From Gigaspora margarita (lineage: Eukaryota; Glomeromycota; Glomeromycetes; Diversisporales; Gigasporaceae): a DNA stretch of 64,000 nucleotides. Position numbers and translations under genes: made by a program. Location: assembly GCA_009809945.1 (NCBI GenBank), contig WTPW01000022.1, positions 252,165 through 316,164 of the forward strand, written 5' to 3'. This document shows, piece by piece, positions 35,031 to 45,580 of the stretch. Numbering within the stretch: position 1 is the stretch's first letter; each line of letters starts with the position of its first letter. The notes under the pieces are model-generated. The model did not search any database. It was not told where the DNA came from and saw only the letters and a list, made by a program, of their open reading frames with translations.

Positions 35031-36100
35031 GTAAATTACATAAGCAGGAAATGCCAAGATTTTTGACAATTATTAATATAAATTTTTTTTGTACTAAGTT
35101 AACATCCAATGCCCACTAATTGAAAGTTGTAAAACTTACTAAGACATATTTAAAGAAGGTAAGATCATTCAAATTGGTCTAGTGGTTGCTGAGATATCTA
35201 TAAAAAATGATTGGCAGACTATATAAATTACTATATAAACAAACTATTGTTTACATAGTAATTTTATATAGTTAGCCAATCATTTTTTAAGGATATCTCA
35301 GCAACCACTGGGCCAATTTGGACAATCTTACCTCTTTTAGATACGTCTCAGTAAGTTCTACAACTTTCAATTAGTGGGCATTGGCTGTTAACTTAGTACG
35401 AAAATTTTTTTCAGAGATACTTAGCATTTATATTCTATATGATAAATATAAGAGATCTGCATCACATTATACTAGAGTTCCTACAAATCTGGATCAAATC
35501 AAATTTTAGACCAGGTTTGAGTTTGATTTGATTTTAAATCAAACCCGATCTTAAACTAGCATTAAAAAAAATATTTGAGTTTGATTTGAAACAAATTTTT
35601 TAGTTAAATTTGAGTTTGATTTGGGGTTGAGTTTGAAGTTTGCAAACTAGTTTGAGTTTGAAAACTGTATATTGCTAAAAATAAACTACCTCTAAAAATA
35701 AACTACCCTTTCTTTTTGGTCAGAAAATGCAAAAACCTCTTTGATCCAAAAATAAGCTAACTATGATTGATAAAAGTTGCTACATAGTAAAGTCCAAATT
35801 TTACTAAGTAAATTGATTAAAGTCACTAAATAAACTTATTCAGGTGATCAAAATATATATATTTTAAAATTTACAATGAAATTGAAGAACTTTTTATTAA
35901 TTGGATTTTAATATTTACTTTCAATGAAGAGATTAAAATTTTATTATCAAAATATATTCGTTAAATATAAAAATTAAAAGTCAAATAATAAAAAGTACTC
36001 AAATTTTGATAAAAGTTTAGAATAGGCATAGTTTAGTCTTCTGAATAAGTTTACTTAAGTGCCAATAATAGATTTACATAGTAGAATTTAGACTTAACTA

Positions 36101-37844
36101 CATCAGCGAATTTATATTATGAAATCTTTCGAAAGATCTTGCACACATGCGAAATCTTTCGAAAGATCTTGCATATCGCAATATATTTCGAAATATTGCA
36201 CAATATATTTCGAAATATTTCAGGTTTCGAAATATTTTGAAAATGTTTTCGAAATATTTCGAAAGTGGATTCAAAATATTTTTCGAAATATTTTAGTTCG
36301 AAATAATTCAAAATAATTCAAAATATTTTAGACCTAGAAAACCAAGCTGGATTAATCGATCTGTAACCTGGGTCATACCAAGGGTGCATTTGACTATGTT
36401 TTCGAAATATATCGATATGTATCGAAATTAATCTACAAATTTTGTATTACATGATCAGATTAGATCTTTGTTTATAAATTAGATCTTCTACATTGTTCTT
36501 TTTGTTTCCTTTGTTTTTTTACTTTCGTTTTGTTTTTTTTTTGGGTTTTCGCTTTATTTTTTTTTGGTTTTCGCTTTGTTTTTTTTTTTTTTTNNNNNNN
36601 NNNNNNNNNNNNNNNNNNNNNNNNNNNNNNNNNNNNNNNNNNNNNNNNNNNNNNNNNNNNNNNNNNNNNNNNNNNNNNNNNNNNNNNNNNNNNNNNNNNN
36701 NNNNNNNNNNNNNNNNNNNNNNNNNNNNNNNNNNNNNNNNNNNNNNNNNNNNNNNNNNNNNNNNNNNNNNNNNNNNNNNNNNNNNNNNNNNNNNNNNNNN
36801 NNNNNNNNNNNNNNNNNNNNNNNNNNNNNNNNNNNNNNNNNNNNNNNNNNNNNNNNNNNNNNNNNNNNNNNNNNNNNNNNNNNNNNNNNNNNNNNNNNNN
36901 NNNNNNNNNNNNNNNNNNNNNNNNNNNNNNNNNNNNNNNNNNNNNNNNNNNNNNNNNNNNNNNNNNNNNNNNNNNNNNNNNNNNNNNNNNNNNNNNNNNN
37001 NNNNNNNNNNNNNNNNNNNNNNNNNNNNNNNNNNNNNNNNNNNNNNNNNNNNNNNNNNNNNNNNNNNNNNNNNNNNNNNNNNNNNNNNNNNTTTGGTAGT
37101 GCCTGCAAGTTTTTGAAAGTTTTTGAGCAAAACAAAGAAATAGCCGAAGCAAATACGATAGTTAAAACAAAGAAGCCAAATAATAGCTAATTGGGAGTGA
37201 GCAAAAATAATCGTGTAGGGCTAGTTTTTTTATAGAATTCTTTATTTTTTTCAGTTTTGTTTTTTTTTGGTTTCATTTTTTTTTGTCGTTTTTTTTTTAT
37301 TTTTTTTTTGTAAAGAATGTATACCGGTAATAAAATATATAATATTAAATAAAAATATATATTTAATTTAAAATATAATATATTAATAATAATAAATAAA
37401 TAAATATAAAATTTTATATTAAATTGCGAAACCTTGCGAAATCGTGCGAAAATGATCAAAAAATTTGATTGTGAATATGTATATCGTTTATTTATTTTTT
37501 TAAAAAATTTTAAAATATTGTGAAATATTGCGAAATAATGCGAAATAATCTGATAACATGTGAAATATTGCGAAATAATGCGAAATAATCTGATAATATG
37601 TGAAATATTACCTCTTGTGACCCTGGAGGAGAGTAATTAGGTAGGGGTTGCATTTTTTTATTTGCACTATTTCGCAATATATTTCGAAATATTTCGCAAT
37701 TATTTCGAAATATTTCGCAATATATTTCGAAATCTTTCGAAAGATTGCGATTTTTTCAAAAGATTTAGCATCAATCGCAATTCTTTCAAAAGATTTCGGC
37801 ATGCAATTTCTTTCGAAAGATTTCATATATTTATTTTGGTGATG
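36101..37844. mobile_element. CATCAG-family element, copy vii, inside CTACC copy A
   Basis: Starts CATCAGCGAATTTATATTAT and ends with the inverted CATCACCAAAATAAATATAT, flanked by TA (36099-36100, 37845-37846). Copy B of the host element supplies the empty site ('ttagactttactatataaca' at about 39228-39250). The subterminal regions are packed with the palindromes TCTTTCGAAAGAT and ATATTTCGAAATAT. The middle is poly-T with an assembly gap. The small ORFs MKSFERSC... arise from these palindromes and are not genes. Confidence 0.85.
36594..37091. other. Assembly gap (Ns)
   Basis: 498 undetermined bases next to a T run in the CATCAG element; all long frames across it are artefacts. Confidence 1.
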
Positions 37845-38271
37845 TATGTCACTACTATTGGTGATTGACCAAAAATTGATTTTATCTAAAAATAAATAAC
37901 ACCAGATTTTTTGTATCTAAATCATCCAAAAAAGGTAGCTTATTTTTATAAATATACAGTAATATAAATACTATATATTGCTAAAAATAAACTACTTCCA
38001 AAAATAAACTACTCCTTCTATTGGTCAAAAAACTCAAAAACGTCATTGATCCAAAAATAAGCTACCCTATAATTGATGAAAGTTGCTATATAGTAAAGTT
38101 CAAACTTTATTAAGCAAATTGATTAAAGTCACTTTAGTAAACTTATTTAGAAGATCAAAATATGTATTCTCTAAAATTTACAACAAAATTGAAGAACTTT
38201 TATTAATTGGTTTTTAATTTTTATATTCAACAAAAAAATTAAAATTTTATTAACAAAGTATTACCAAAGCT

Positions 38272-39125
38272 GAAAAATCAGAAACTGGAGCCAGAGAATC
38301 AGACAACAAGACTCTTAAAGAAAGGGTCTACAAACCTGGCTGCCAGAGTCACACCAGAGAAAAAAGAGCTATGTTTCAGCAGTAGATACCATGGGAATAA
38401 AGCTATATCAACCCTTCTTGGCTAACTGGTTTGAAAGTTTGTGAATCTGGTATAAGAACTGGTAGCATGGTAAGGGGAGCAACAAAAATCATGTGATTTT
38501 TTAGAGGGGAGGGGGGTAAAAAATGGTGAAATTATATATAGAAACCTAACCAAATTTATATTAAGAAAGGGGAAGAGGGAGTAGGCCTCTAATAAAAAAT
38601 AATCAGGTGATTAATGACATAGTCCTAAGGTGGGTACTAGAATTGGAGCAAATCTTGCAAGGGTGAAAGTAGGTAATAGTAGTGGTTTAGGTAATCTCTA
38701 GACTGCAAGTAGTCATCCTTAGTAGATATGTAAGTTACTAAAGCATAGATGAACCTGTATGGGACAGGAACTGCTCTACCAAGTGTTCTGTGAGGATAAA
38801 GTAGTCCTAAGAGAATTCTGTAAGCATCAGGGACTGACCTTAACTGCCTTATGTAATGGAGGACTGTACTAGTAATACAAGAAGAATTGGTAGGAGGAGA
38901 AGGAACCAGAAGTTTAAATAGGTAATCACTAGTTGGGTTGCAGATATGGCAACTAGTGTAGAACCTTCGGGCAGACTACTTAAATTAGATACCAAAAGTT
39001 GTATATATGGCTAGTAGTACTTTCATCTATGTAACAAATATCAGGGTGCCCCTAGAGGTACCTGCGATTTGATTACTTGAATAAATACCTTTCTCCAGAG
39101 CGAAAACTTTGACACAAAAAAAAAA
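38272..39125 (+). mobile_element. SINE-like retroposon A, copy 2, 5'-truncated
   Basis: Lacks the tRNA-like head and begins in the body at 'ttaccaaagctgaaaaatc'. It ends with 'aactttgacac' and an A tail (39117-39126). 5' truncation plus an A tail and an approximate duplication (ATTTTATTAA) are signs of LINE-driven target-primed insertion. It carries a Harbinger-like MITE at 38474-38625. Confidence 0.8.
38474..38625 (+). mobile_element. Harbinger-like MITE, copy 3, with TAA duplication
   Basis: TAA at 38471-38473 and 38626-38628 flanks the ends GGGGAGCAACAAAAATCATG and (reversed) GGACTATGTCATTAATCACC. Sister SINE copies ('aggatggtatagataggtgc' at 55350-55370) show the site without the insertion. 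Non-coding. Confidence 0.85.
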
Positions 39126-39370
39126 ATTTTTTATTAATAAAATATATTTGATGAATATTAAAATTAAAAGTTAAATAATAAAAAATACTCCTATTTTGAT
39201 GAAACTTTTAGCATATGTGTAATAGACTCCCAAACAATAGCAAATTTAGACTTTACTATATAACAGCTATTGGTGAATGACCAAAAATCAATTATATCTG
39301 AAAATAAACTACCTCAGATTCTTAGTGTCCATAATTGTACAAAAAAGGTAGCTTATTTTTGGAAACATAT

Positions 39371-39445
39371 GGTATATTTTTATATTTTAAACAAGTTTAC
39401 TTAAATACAAAGTTAGAATTAAAAAACTTGTTTAAAATTTAAAAA
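39371..39445. repeat. Short inverted repeat related to the 14.6-16.3 kb array spacer
   Basis: 'tatattttaaacaagttta' at the left is mirrored by 'aacttgtttaaaatttaaaaa' at the right, with 'atacaaagttagaatta' in the loop. Confidence 0.5.
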
Positions 39446-39558
39446 TATATTTATATTATTCAAACTCAAACTAGTTTGCAAACTTTAAATCAAACTCAAA
39501 TCAAACTTTGTATGAAATTTGGTTTTGGTTTGAATTTGATTATTTTTTTAAAGAATTA

Positions 39559-40855
39559 CTATTTTCACCATGGTATTTTGCTATTTTCACTATGGTTATA
39601 CAAGATTTTTTATTGTTAAAATTCAAAATAATAAACCTAATTCTAACTCTAACTTTACTAATACTATCCTAACTCTAACTCTAAAAACTGATAAGTAACT
39701 TTTCTTTTGCTTCTAATTGAAAGTTGTAGACCTTATTGTTCTAATTCTAATATAGTGCAGGACACCTAAAGGTGGAATTTTTGAAATTGGTCCCATTTTC
39801 AAAAATTTCATATTGAAATTTGATGTCTTTGTGAATCCTTGCATTTTGATTGGCTAATAATTAATTTTTAAAAATATTTTAAAATTAATTTAAAAATTAA
39901 TTTTAAAATTAGCCAATAGCAGAAGGCTAAAACATGTAACTTGTCCCATTTTTGGCCAAATTTTTACGGATTATATAAAAATACTATACTTTTAAACTCA
40001 TTAATTGGAAAATTTTATATTAATTTTGAAAAGTTAAGGCTGCTAAGTTGTAGCAAATTAGCTAAATTACAAAATAGGGGCCTATTTTTTGTGATATTGG
40101 TTTTATATTGAATATTATTAGCTTTTAAAGTTTGTGAAGCTTTTAGGTGTCCTGCACTGTAGTAGTTAAATCATAAATCATCAAAATTGGCCCAGTGGAT
40201 CCCAAAATATTGGAATCAAATAAGAGAACATAAGGATCAGCAAATTTACTGTTATACAAAGCTCTATAAGCTGTCAAACAAAAATCGTGATTTTTGCAGA
40301 AATTTATTTCATAATTGACTTTGAGCTCTTAAGTAAAGTTGTTCTTTGGCTCAAAAAAGAACTAGTTTCTTAAGACATATTTTATTGTTTTATTAGTGAA
40401 ATTTTTTACTATTATAAAAAAAACTTTCAAAACTTAAGTAAAAAAAAACAATATAAAGTATGATTTGCTTACAATTAACTTTGGGCTCTTAAGTAAAGTT
40501 GTTCTTTGGCTCAAAAAAATACTAGTTTTTTAAAATGAGATTTATTATTTTCTTAGTAAAATTTTTTTACTCAATAAAAAAACTTTTTAAAATGTATGTA
40601 AAAAAAATAATTTTTTGTATAATAGTGAATTTGCTGATTCTTATGTTCTCTTTTTTGATCCCAAGTATTTTGGGATCCACTAGGCCGATTTTAGAATCAG
40701 AAAATGAGCTCTACAACTTTTAATTAGAAGCCAAAGAAGGTTTACTTATTAGTTTTCAAGTTTAAATTATAATATACATATATTATATTAATTCTAAAAA
40801 TAGAAAATTTATGTATAACTATAGTGGAAATAGCAAAATACCATGGTGAAAATAG
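39559..40855. mobile_element. Element with long terminal inverted repeats, 1.3 kb, CTATTTTCACCATGG ends
   Basis: Ends CTATTTTCACCATGGTATTT and its inverted copy. The two arms remain alignable inward for about 250 bp ('cttctaattgaaagttgtag' versus the reversed 'cttctaattaaaagttgtag', then 'agtggatcccaaaata' on both sides) once the 406-bp insertion in the left arm is removed. The centre holds a direct duplication of about 162 bp ('gctcttaagtaaagttgttc' at 40325 and 40488). No target duplication could be fixed. Non-coding. Confidence 0.75.
39754..40159. mobile_element. Mariner-type MITE, 406 bp, in the left arm of the long-TIR element
   Basis: Ends TAGTGCAGGACACCTAAA and (reversed) CAGTGCAGGACACCTAAA are inverted, next to TA on both sides (39752-39753, 40160-40161). 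The right arm of the host element gives the uninterrupted text. Non-coding. Confidence 0.8.
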
Positions 40856-41204
40856 GCATTCATTTTTTTATTTGAGTTTGGTTTGATTTCAAACTTAATA
40901 AAATTTATAGTTTAAGTTTGGTTTAATTTGGGGTTTGATCAAACTCAAATCAAACCTGAATCAAACTTCAGAACCCTATATTATACTATGATCTTGCACC
41001 AGATAACTGTGGATTATCAATTAATATATTATATAAAAATTAAGCATATTTAAAGTAGTTTAAATCAAAATATACAATAATTATTTCCAAAATAAAGCTA
41101 CTAAGTTGTAGTATTTTCTGTATTATAGCTATTAACTTTTTAAATGATTTTAATCTTTAGGTATTATGAATTGTATATATATATATAACCAATGATGAAT
41201 TTAA

Positions 41205-41434
41205 AAATATAGGTTTTAAAACCTATTATAACTTCTTATAAGCCTAAAATCTAGGTTTCAAAATCTATTATAAATCTAAAAACTTAGATACTAAAAACCT
41301 ATTATGTACCTTAAAGTTTAAGTCCCAAAAACCTATTATGAGCCTAAAAATTTAGTTCCCAAAAACCTATTATGAATCTAAAAACTTGGGTCCAAAAAAC
41401 CTATTATGAATCTAAAAATTTAGGTTCCAAAACC
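41205..41434. repeat. Minisatellite, unit about 42 bp, about six copies
   Basis: Copies of 'aacctattatgaatctaaaa' plus 'acttaggttccaaa' in tandem. The hAT-like MITE that follows inserted in the last unit; the array resumes briefly at 42713. Confidence 0.8.
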
Positions 41435-42712
41435 CAGGGTTGGCAAATAACAATTTTCATAACAAATGACAAATTAATGACAAATGATATAGGTCATTTG
41501 TTATTTTTGTCATTTAAAAATAACATATTAAGACTTCAGGTATTTTAGAATTTAACCAATCCTAAACTACCTGAAGTGGTACAAAACTTTAATAATCTCA
41601 GGATCTTTGCATTTTTAAATATAACTTATTGGAGTGTGGCAACTTAGAGAAGTTGGTAAGTTGTCACCCCCAAGTGGTAGATCTAGGGTTCAAATCCCAC
41701 TGCTGATATTTTGAAAAATAGGTCTATGTTATGGTACCATTTCTCCTCGTAGGTCCTTTGGTACACCATCTTGAATGGGAGCTGCTAGGCGCGCAATAAT
41801 CCAAGGATCAAAAAATGAATACCTGTTTGGAAGTCCTGAGTGAGAAAGTAGCAAAGATCTTCAATAGTGCTAACTATAATTGGAGTATCAGAAACTAGAG
41901 CTGGAGAACTGGATAACAAGATCCTCGAGGAGGGGGTCTACCAACCTGGCCGCTGAAGTCGTACTAGAGGAAAAGAACATGTGTTTTAGCATTATGTACC
42001 AAGGAGAGGGAGTCCATTCAGCACTTAAATCTGGGCTGACCAACCCTTCCGAGCTAACTGGTTTGAAAGTTTGGAAATACTGAGAAAGGACCGATAGGAA
42101 GGTTGTGGTGGGTATCAGGATTGGAGTGAATCTCACAAGGGCAAAAGTAGGTAATGGTAGGGGTTTAATAGTTAGCCCTGACCCCAAGTGTTGGTGTAAT
42201 GCAAATGCATAAGTTACCGAAGCATAAATAATACCTGTGTGGGACAGAGACTGCTCTACCAAGTGTGCCACAAGAATAAACTAGTCCTAAGGGGATTCTT
42301 CACAGTATCCAGGACTGGCCTTGACTGACTTATATAGTGGAGGACTGTACTGGTGATACAAGTAGAATTAATAGGTGAAGCATGGACCAGAGGGTTTAAA
42401 TAGGCAACCCCTAGTTGGGTTGTAGATATGGCAATTAGTGTAGAACCTTCGGNCNGACTACTTAAATTAGACAACCAAAAGTTGTANNTGTNGCTAGTTG
42501 TACTNTNATCAATGTAACAAATGTCGGGTGCCCAAAGAGATGCCTTTGATTCAGTTGCTTGAATAAAAGCCTTCCCCATAGCGGTAACTTTGACACAGAA
42601 AAAAAAATATAACTTATTTTTGTCATTTGTCATTTATCTTCTAAATAACAAAGTGACAAATGACAATGTCACAATGTCATTTATATCATTTAAAAGTCAT
42701 TTGCCAACCCTG
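41435..42712. mobile_element. hAT-like MITE of about 290 bp, split by a SINE
   Basis: Perfect 8-bp duplication CCAAAACC (41427-41434 and 42713-42720). Ends CAGGGTTGGCAAATAACA and (reversed) CAGGGTTGGCAAATGACT begin with CAGGG, a classical hAT terminus. The interior has many 'caaatgaca/tgtcattt' motifs. A full SINE-A sits inside at 41631-42604. Confidence 0.9.
41631..42604 (+). mobile_element. SINE-like retroposon A, copy 3, full length, about 970 bp
   Basis: Duplication AAATATAACTTATT (41617-41630 and 42605-42618) is exact. The head has a box A-like TGGCAACTTAGAGAAGTTGG and a box B GGGTTCAAATCCC (41691-41703), i.e. a tRNA-derived pol III promoter. The body is shared with three other copies, and the element ends 'gtaactttgacacag' plus an A tail. 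At nearly 1 kb it is far longer than a usual SINE. Short frames inside (for example 41880-42083) are not conserved as protein. A few ambiguous bases lie at 42453-42507. Confidence 0.9.
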
Positions 42713-42720
42713 CCAAAACC

Positions 42721-43485
42721 AGGTTTCTAGGTTCTGAATCTAGAATAGCAAAAAGTGATCATTTTATAGCTTAATTTATACAAATAAAAAACTATAATGG
42801 AAAATAGAATAGTCTACAATTACACTCTTTATAGGGGATTGATTGGTTCCAATAATGAATATTTTAAAAATTCACTATATATCAAGAGCTTTATTAGTAG
42901 ACTAATTGTATCAAGAGAGAAGTTTATATAGACTGCTTTGTGTCTAATTTCATGTATTAAAATTTTAATTAGTTTTTCATTATATTGAGAGTTCAATGTA
43001 ACAAGAATGTCTTGTATTTTGAATTCTCAAGTAGTATTGATAAATGCTAAAGAATGAATTTGATATTTTGTAACAAGAGCAATTTTTCATGTTTATACAT
43101 ATCAAAAAATACGAACATAAATTAAAATTTTCTAGGTTCTAATGGAATTATCATAATTCATTTATGAAAATATAATGTAACTATTTTAAGCTCACACTAC
43201 AATTCCATTTCATTATCTAGAATACAAGAATGAAAAGGGTTGTTCTACTATATGACAACCAGTATTTCTAATTAATGCTTTTAACATTAACAGTCTTTAT
43301 TATCAACTATATTGTATTTTATATAACTTTAAATTGGATATAGTATAAAATAGTTAGGCGAAACCTAAAAATTTTGTGTGGTGAAATGCGCTACCTATTT
43401 TCATCTTTTTTTATTTTAAAATTTTAAATAAAGGTGACAAAGCCATCACATCTGAACTATATTTACAGGTTTATGGACAATAATA
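42721..43485. other. Interval without a gene; dispersed repeat at 42836-43025
   Basis: 'atcaagagctttattagtag' and 'tatattgagagttcaatgta' in 42836-43025 are homologous to 51468-51635, suggesting an old degraded DNA element. Nothing coding is seen. Confidence 0.5.
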
Positions 43486-43731
43486 TACTAGCGATCATAA
43501 ATAATACAGCGAAAAAAATTGTTAAATTGAATTATCTTGTGCAATTCTGCATGTATCCTTTTGTTTTTTTTTGTTTTTTATTCATGAATGGCATCACTGT
43601 TTACTAGTAGAATTTTATTGAACATCAATACTGCCAATACAAAAATAATCATATGCATGTTATGAAATACATGTTGCATTATTTTTGCTTGTTTTTACTG
43701 AAGATCAGATGGCTTTTATGTACTACATGAC

Positions 43732-44433
43732 CAGTGTTTAAAATTGGATTTTAAAATTTTATACGGAATACATTTAATATTTTAATAAAAACTGTGGAAT
43801 TAGTGTATCAACTTGCGCATTACATTTTTATTAAATTATATATTTGCGGAAAATTATTTAATATGCGGAAATAAAATTTTATTTAATAAAATTTATTTTG
43901 TGCAATTTTACCATTACCTGGAATCTAAATACAGTAAAGATCAAAATCCAGAATTAGTATGTATGTATATATGTATATACATAACTGACAAAGCCCAGGG
44001 AGTATTAAATACGATAAGACAGTAATGAAAAGTTTATTTAAAGTATGCAATATATCTTCATAGCTATTACTGTGAATTCTAGAAAACTTGATATAAAATT
44101 AGCCAAATTATTCTTTGCTGAAATATGTAATTATTTCAAACTTTATGCAACTGATTCCTATCACTTGTTTATACGGCCAATAGTAGAATATTGTGATTTT
44201 TATGCGTTCCCTATTTGACTTTAGCATTTAGATTCAAATAAATTTTTTAATAAATGCTCGCAGATTTACCTAATATTAAACCTGCAGAACAAAAAAATAT
44301 CTATAATATACGGAAATTCTGCGGAGCTTTTTCTTTCATATTTGCGGAATCTGCATATATTCTTAAAAAAAAAATTGCGAATTAAATTTTTATTCTGTGC
44401 TCCGCAGATTCCGCAGGCCAATTTTAAATACTG
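43732..44433. mobile_element. hAT-like MITE, 702 bp, with perfect 8-bp duplication
   Basis: TACATGAC is duplicated exactly (43724-43731 and 44434-44441). Ends CAGTGTTTAAAATTGG and (reversed) CAGTATTTAAAATTGG are inverted. 'tgcggaa'/'ttccgca' motifs recur near both ends. Non-coding; inserted into the 5' part of the Tc1 element. Confidence 0.9.
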
Positions 44434-44529
44434 TACATGACACAATTTTATAAATAGATTTTCTTTGTCTGATTTTGCATCTTGTGCAATGTTAGAATTA
44501 ATTAATAATCAAATCAGCAAAAAAAAAGA

Positions 44530-45580
44530 ACTATACCACTCCCGCCCAAAGGGCACATTTTGCTCTCACTACAAAAAGGATACACAACAAGGGCTATAGG
44601 CCAGACTTGCCATATTGCCTCCTTCACTGTCTCCTGTATCAAGAAAAGGTGGCTTGAAAACTGCACGCTTAAAAATTTAGGAAGGATTAGTTGCTCACCT
44701 TCGGTGGGTGAACCAACCCAAAGGAAGATTGTTAACTTAATAACCTCTTGACGCTGCTCTATGGCTGTGCAGGTGGTCTCTCACCTAAAAGAAAAGGAAA
44801 ACCTTGAAGTTTCAACTTCTACTATTTGTTATTTCTCCGTGAGCATAGTTTGGTATCAGGGATCAAACGAAAAAAGTCCTTCCTAAGCACTAGTTACCAA
44901 AAAGCACTGCTCGATTTTTGTAAAAAACACAAAGGTTGGTCCGTTGAAGACTGGTCAAAGGTAATCTGGTCCAACAAATCTAGATTTCAAATTTTTGGGT
45001 CAGATGGGAAGCAATATTACTGGAAGCATCCCGAGGAACTGTTAAAGCGCTTTCATGTACAACCAAAAGTGAAGTATGGGGGTGGCTCCATTATGATCTG
45101 GGGTTGCTTTATGTCCCATGGCATTGGAGAGGTTTGTAAAATCGATAGCACGATGAATAGTGAGTTGTACCAGTTGATACTTCATGCCGACCTTCTTGGA
45201 ACCGTAAGGAACCATGGATTAAGTGTGCGGGACATTATTTTTCAGCAAGATGGTGCCACTTGCCATACTGCAACGTTGACCAAACGTTGGCTTAGAAGGA
45301 ATAGAGTAAAAACCTTTGATTGGCCTCTCTCGTCCTCTGATCTCAACCTGATCGAACACCTATGGGCTGAAGTTGACCGTTGCATAAGAAAGCTCCCAGG
45401 CAATATCTTGAGTGTAAAAGACCTCTGAGAAAAAATCCAGGTGGTGTGGGAGCAAATCAATATCGAGACCTGCACGAAACTGATTCGTTCAATACCCGAA
45501 CGGGTTCGTGACATTATTAGGGCCCGGGTGGCTATACTAGATGGTAAAAGTGTGGGGGAATTAAATAAAAAAAAATGTTT
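44530..45580 (+). pseudogene. Tc1-type transposase (DD34E), disrupted
   Basis: N-terminal helix-turn-helix region: GHILLSLQKGYTTRAIGQ and RKIVNLITS (44550-44751). Catalytic core: VIWSNKSRFQIFGSDG (44960-45007), IIFQQDGATCHTA (45232-45270) and SSDLNLIEHLWAEVD (45332-45376). The second Asp and the Glu are 34 residues apart, which defines DD34E (Tc1). The first catalytic Asp is Asn here (WSNKSRF where the family has SDES). Breaks: TGA at 44749-44751 (Arg expected), a frameshift at about 44840, and TGA at 45426-45428 where Trp is expected (KDL[W]EKIQVVWEQI). No start codon is obvious. It would cut and paste the element by binding the TIRs. Confidence 0.92.

Larger units (their letters stand above)
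35665..37960. mobile_element. CTACC-TIR element, copy A (split by a CATCAG insertion)
   Basis: The left end CTGTATATTGCTAAAAATAA and the right end (reversed) CTGTATATTTATAAAAATAA are inverted; AAACTACC/AAGCTACC follows inside. The interior ('gattaaagtcacta', 'gaagaactttttattaatt') is colinear with copy B. It is interrupted at 36101-37844. Confidence 0.75.
37971..39373. mobile_element. CTACC-TIR element, copy B (split by a SINE)
   Basis: Colinear with copy A, starting CTATATATTGCTAAAAATAA and ending with 'ggtagcttatttttggaaac' then 'atatggta'. It is interrupted by the truncated SINE-A at 38272-39125, with ATTTTATTAA-like sequence on both sides of the insertion. Non-coding. Confidence 0.75.
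35473..40978. mobile_element. hAT-like element, 5.5 kb including nested insertions
   Basis: Ends TAGAGTTCC and (reversed) TAGGGTTCTG with 8-bp flanks CATTATAC (35465-35472) and TATTATAC (40979-40986), one mismatch. Subterminal arrays of TTTGAGTTTGATTTG occur on both sides (35500-35670; 39463-39545 and 40862-40970). The interior consists of two tandem CTACC elements, a CATCAG element, a SINE and a long-TIR element; no transposase is seen. The duplication interrupts the right arm of the foldback element, which is continuous once this segment is removed. Confidence 0.8.
34664..41024. mobile_element. Foldback (palindromic) element of about 0.55 kb, opened to 6.4 kb by insertions
   Basis: The left arm begins TAATTGATGATCTGCTAGTT and 'atctggtgcaagattatagt' and runs to about 35240. 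The right arm starts at about 35255 and ends with the inverted counterpart of the same text at 40985-41024. The inner arms ('ccaatgcccactaattgaaa', 'ggttgctgagatatct', 'atgattggc') match over about 150 bp around a centre near 35247. The left arm is interrupted by the MITE at 34735-35030 and the right arm by the hAT-like element at 35473-40978. Removing both restores two matching arms. Family unknown; flanked by TTAA/TTAAT-like sequence. Confidence 0.75.

Noticed and set aside
36117-36316. Small proteins with MKSFERSC-type repeats (also 37608-37868, 11282-11482)
   Set aside because: They are translations of the TCTTTCGAAAGAT palindromes in CATCAG elements and read on both strands.
41880-42271. 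Possible protein in the retroposon body (both strands)
   Set aside because: Sister copies at 31.9, 38.4 and 55.2 kb do not keep the frame; the sequence is conserved as DNA, not as protein.
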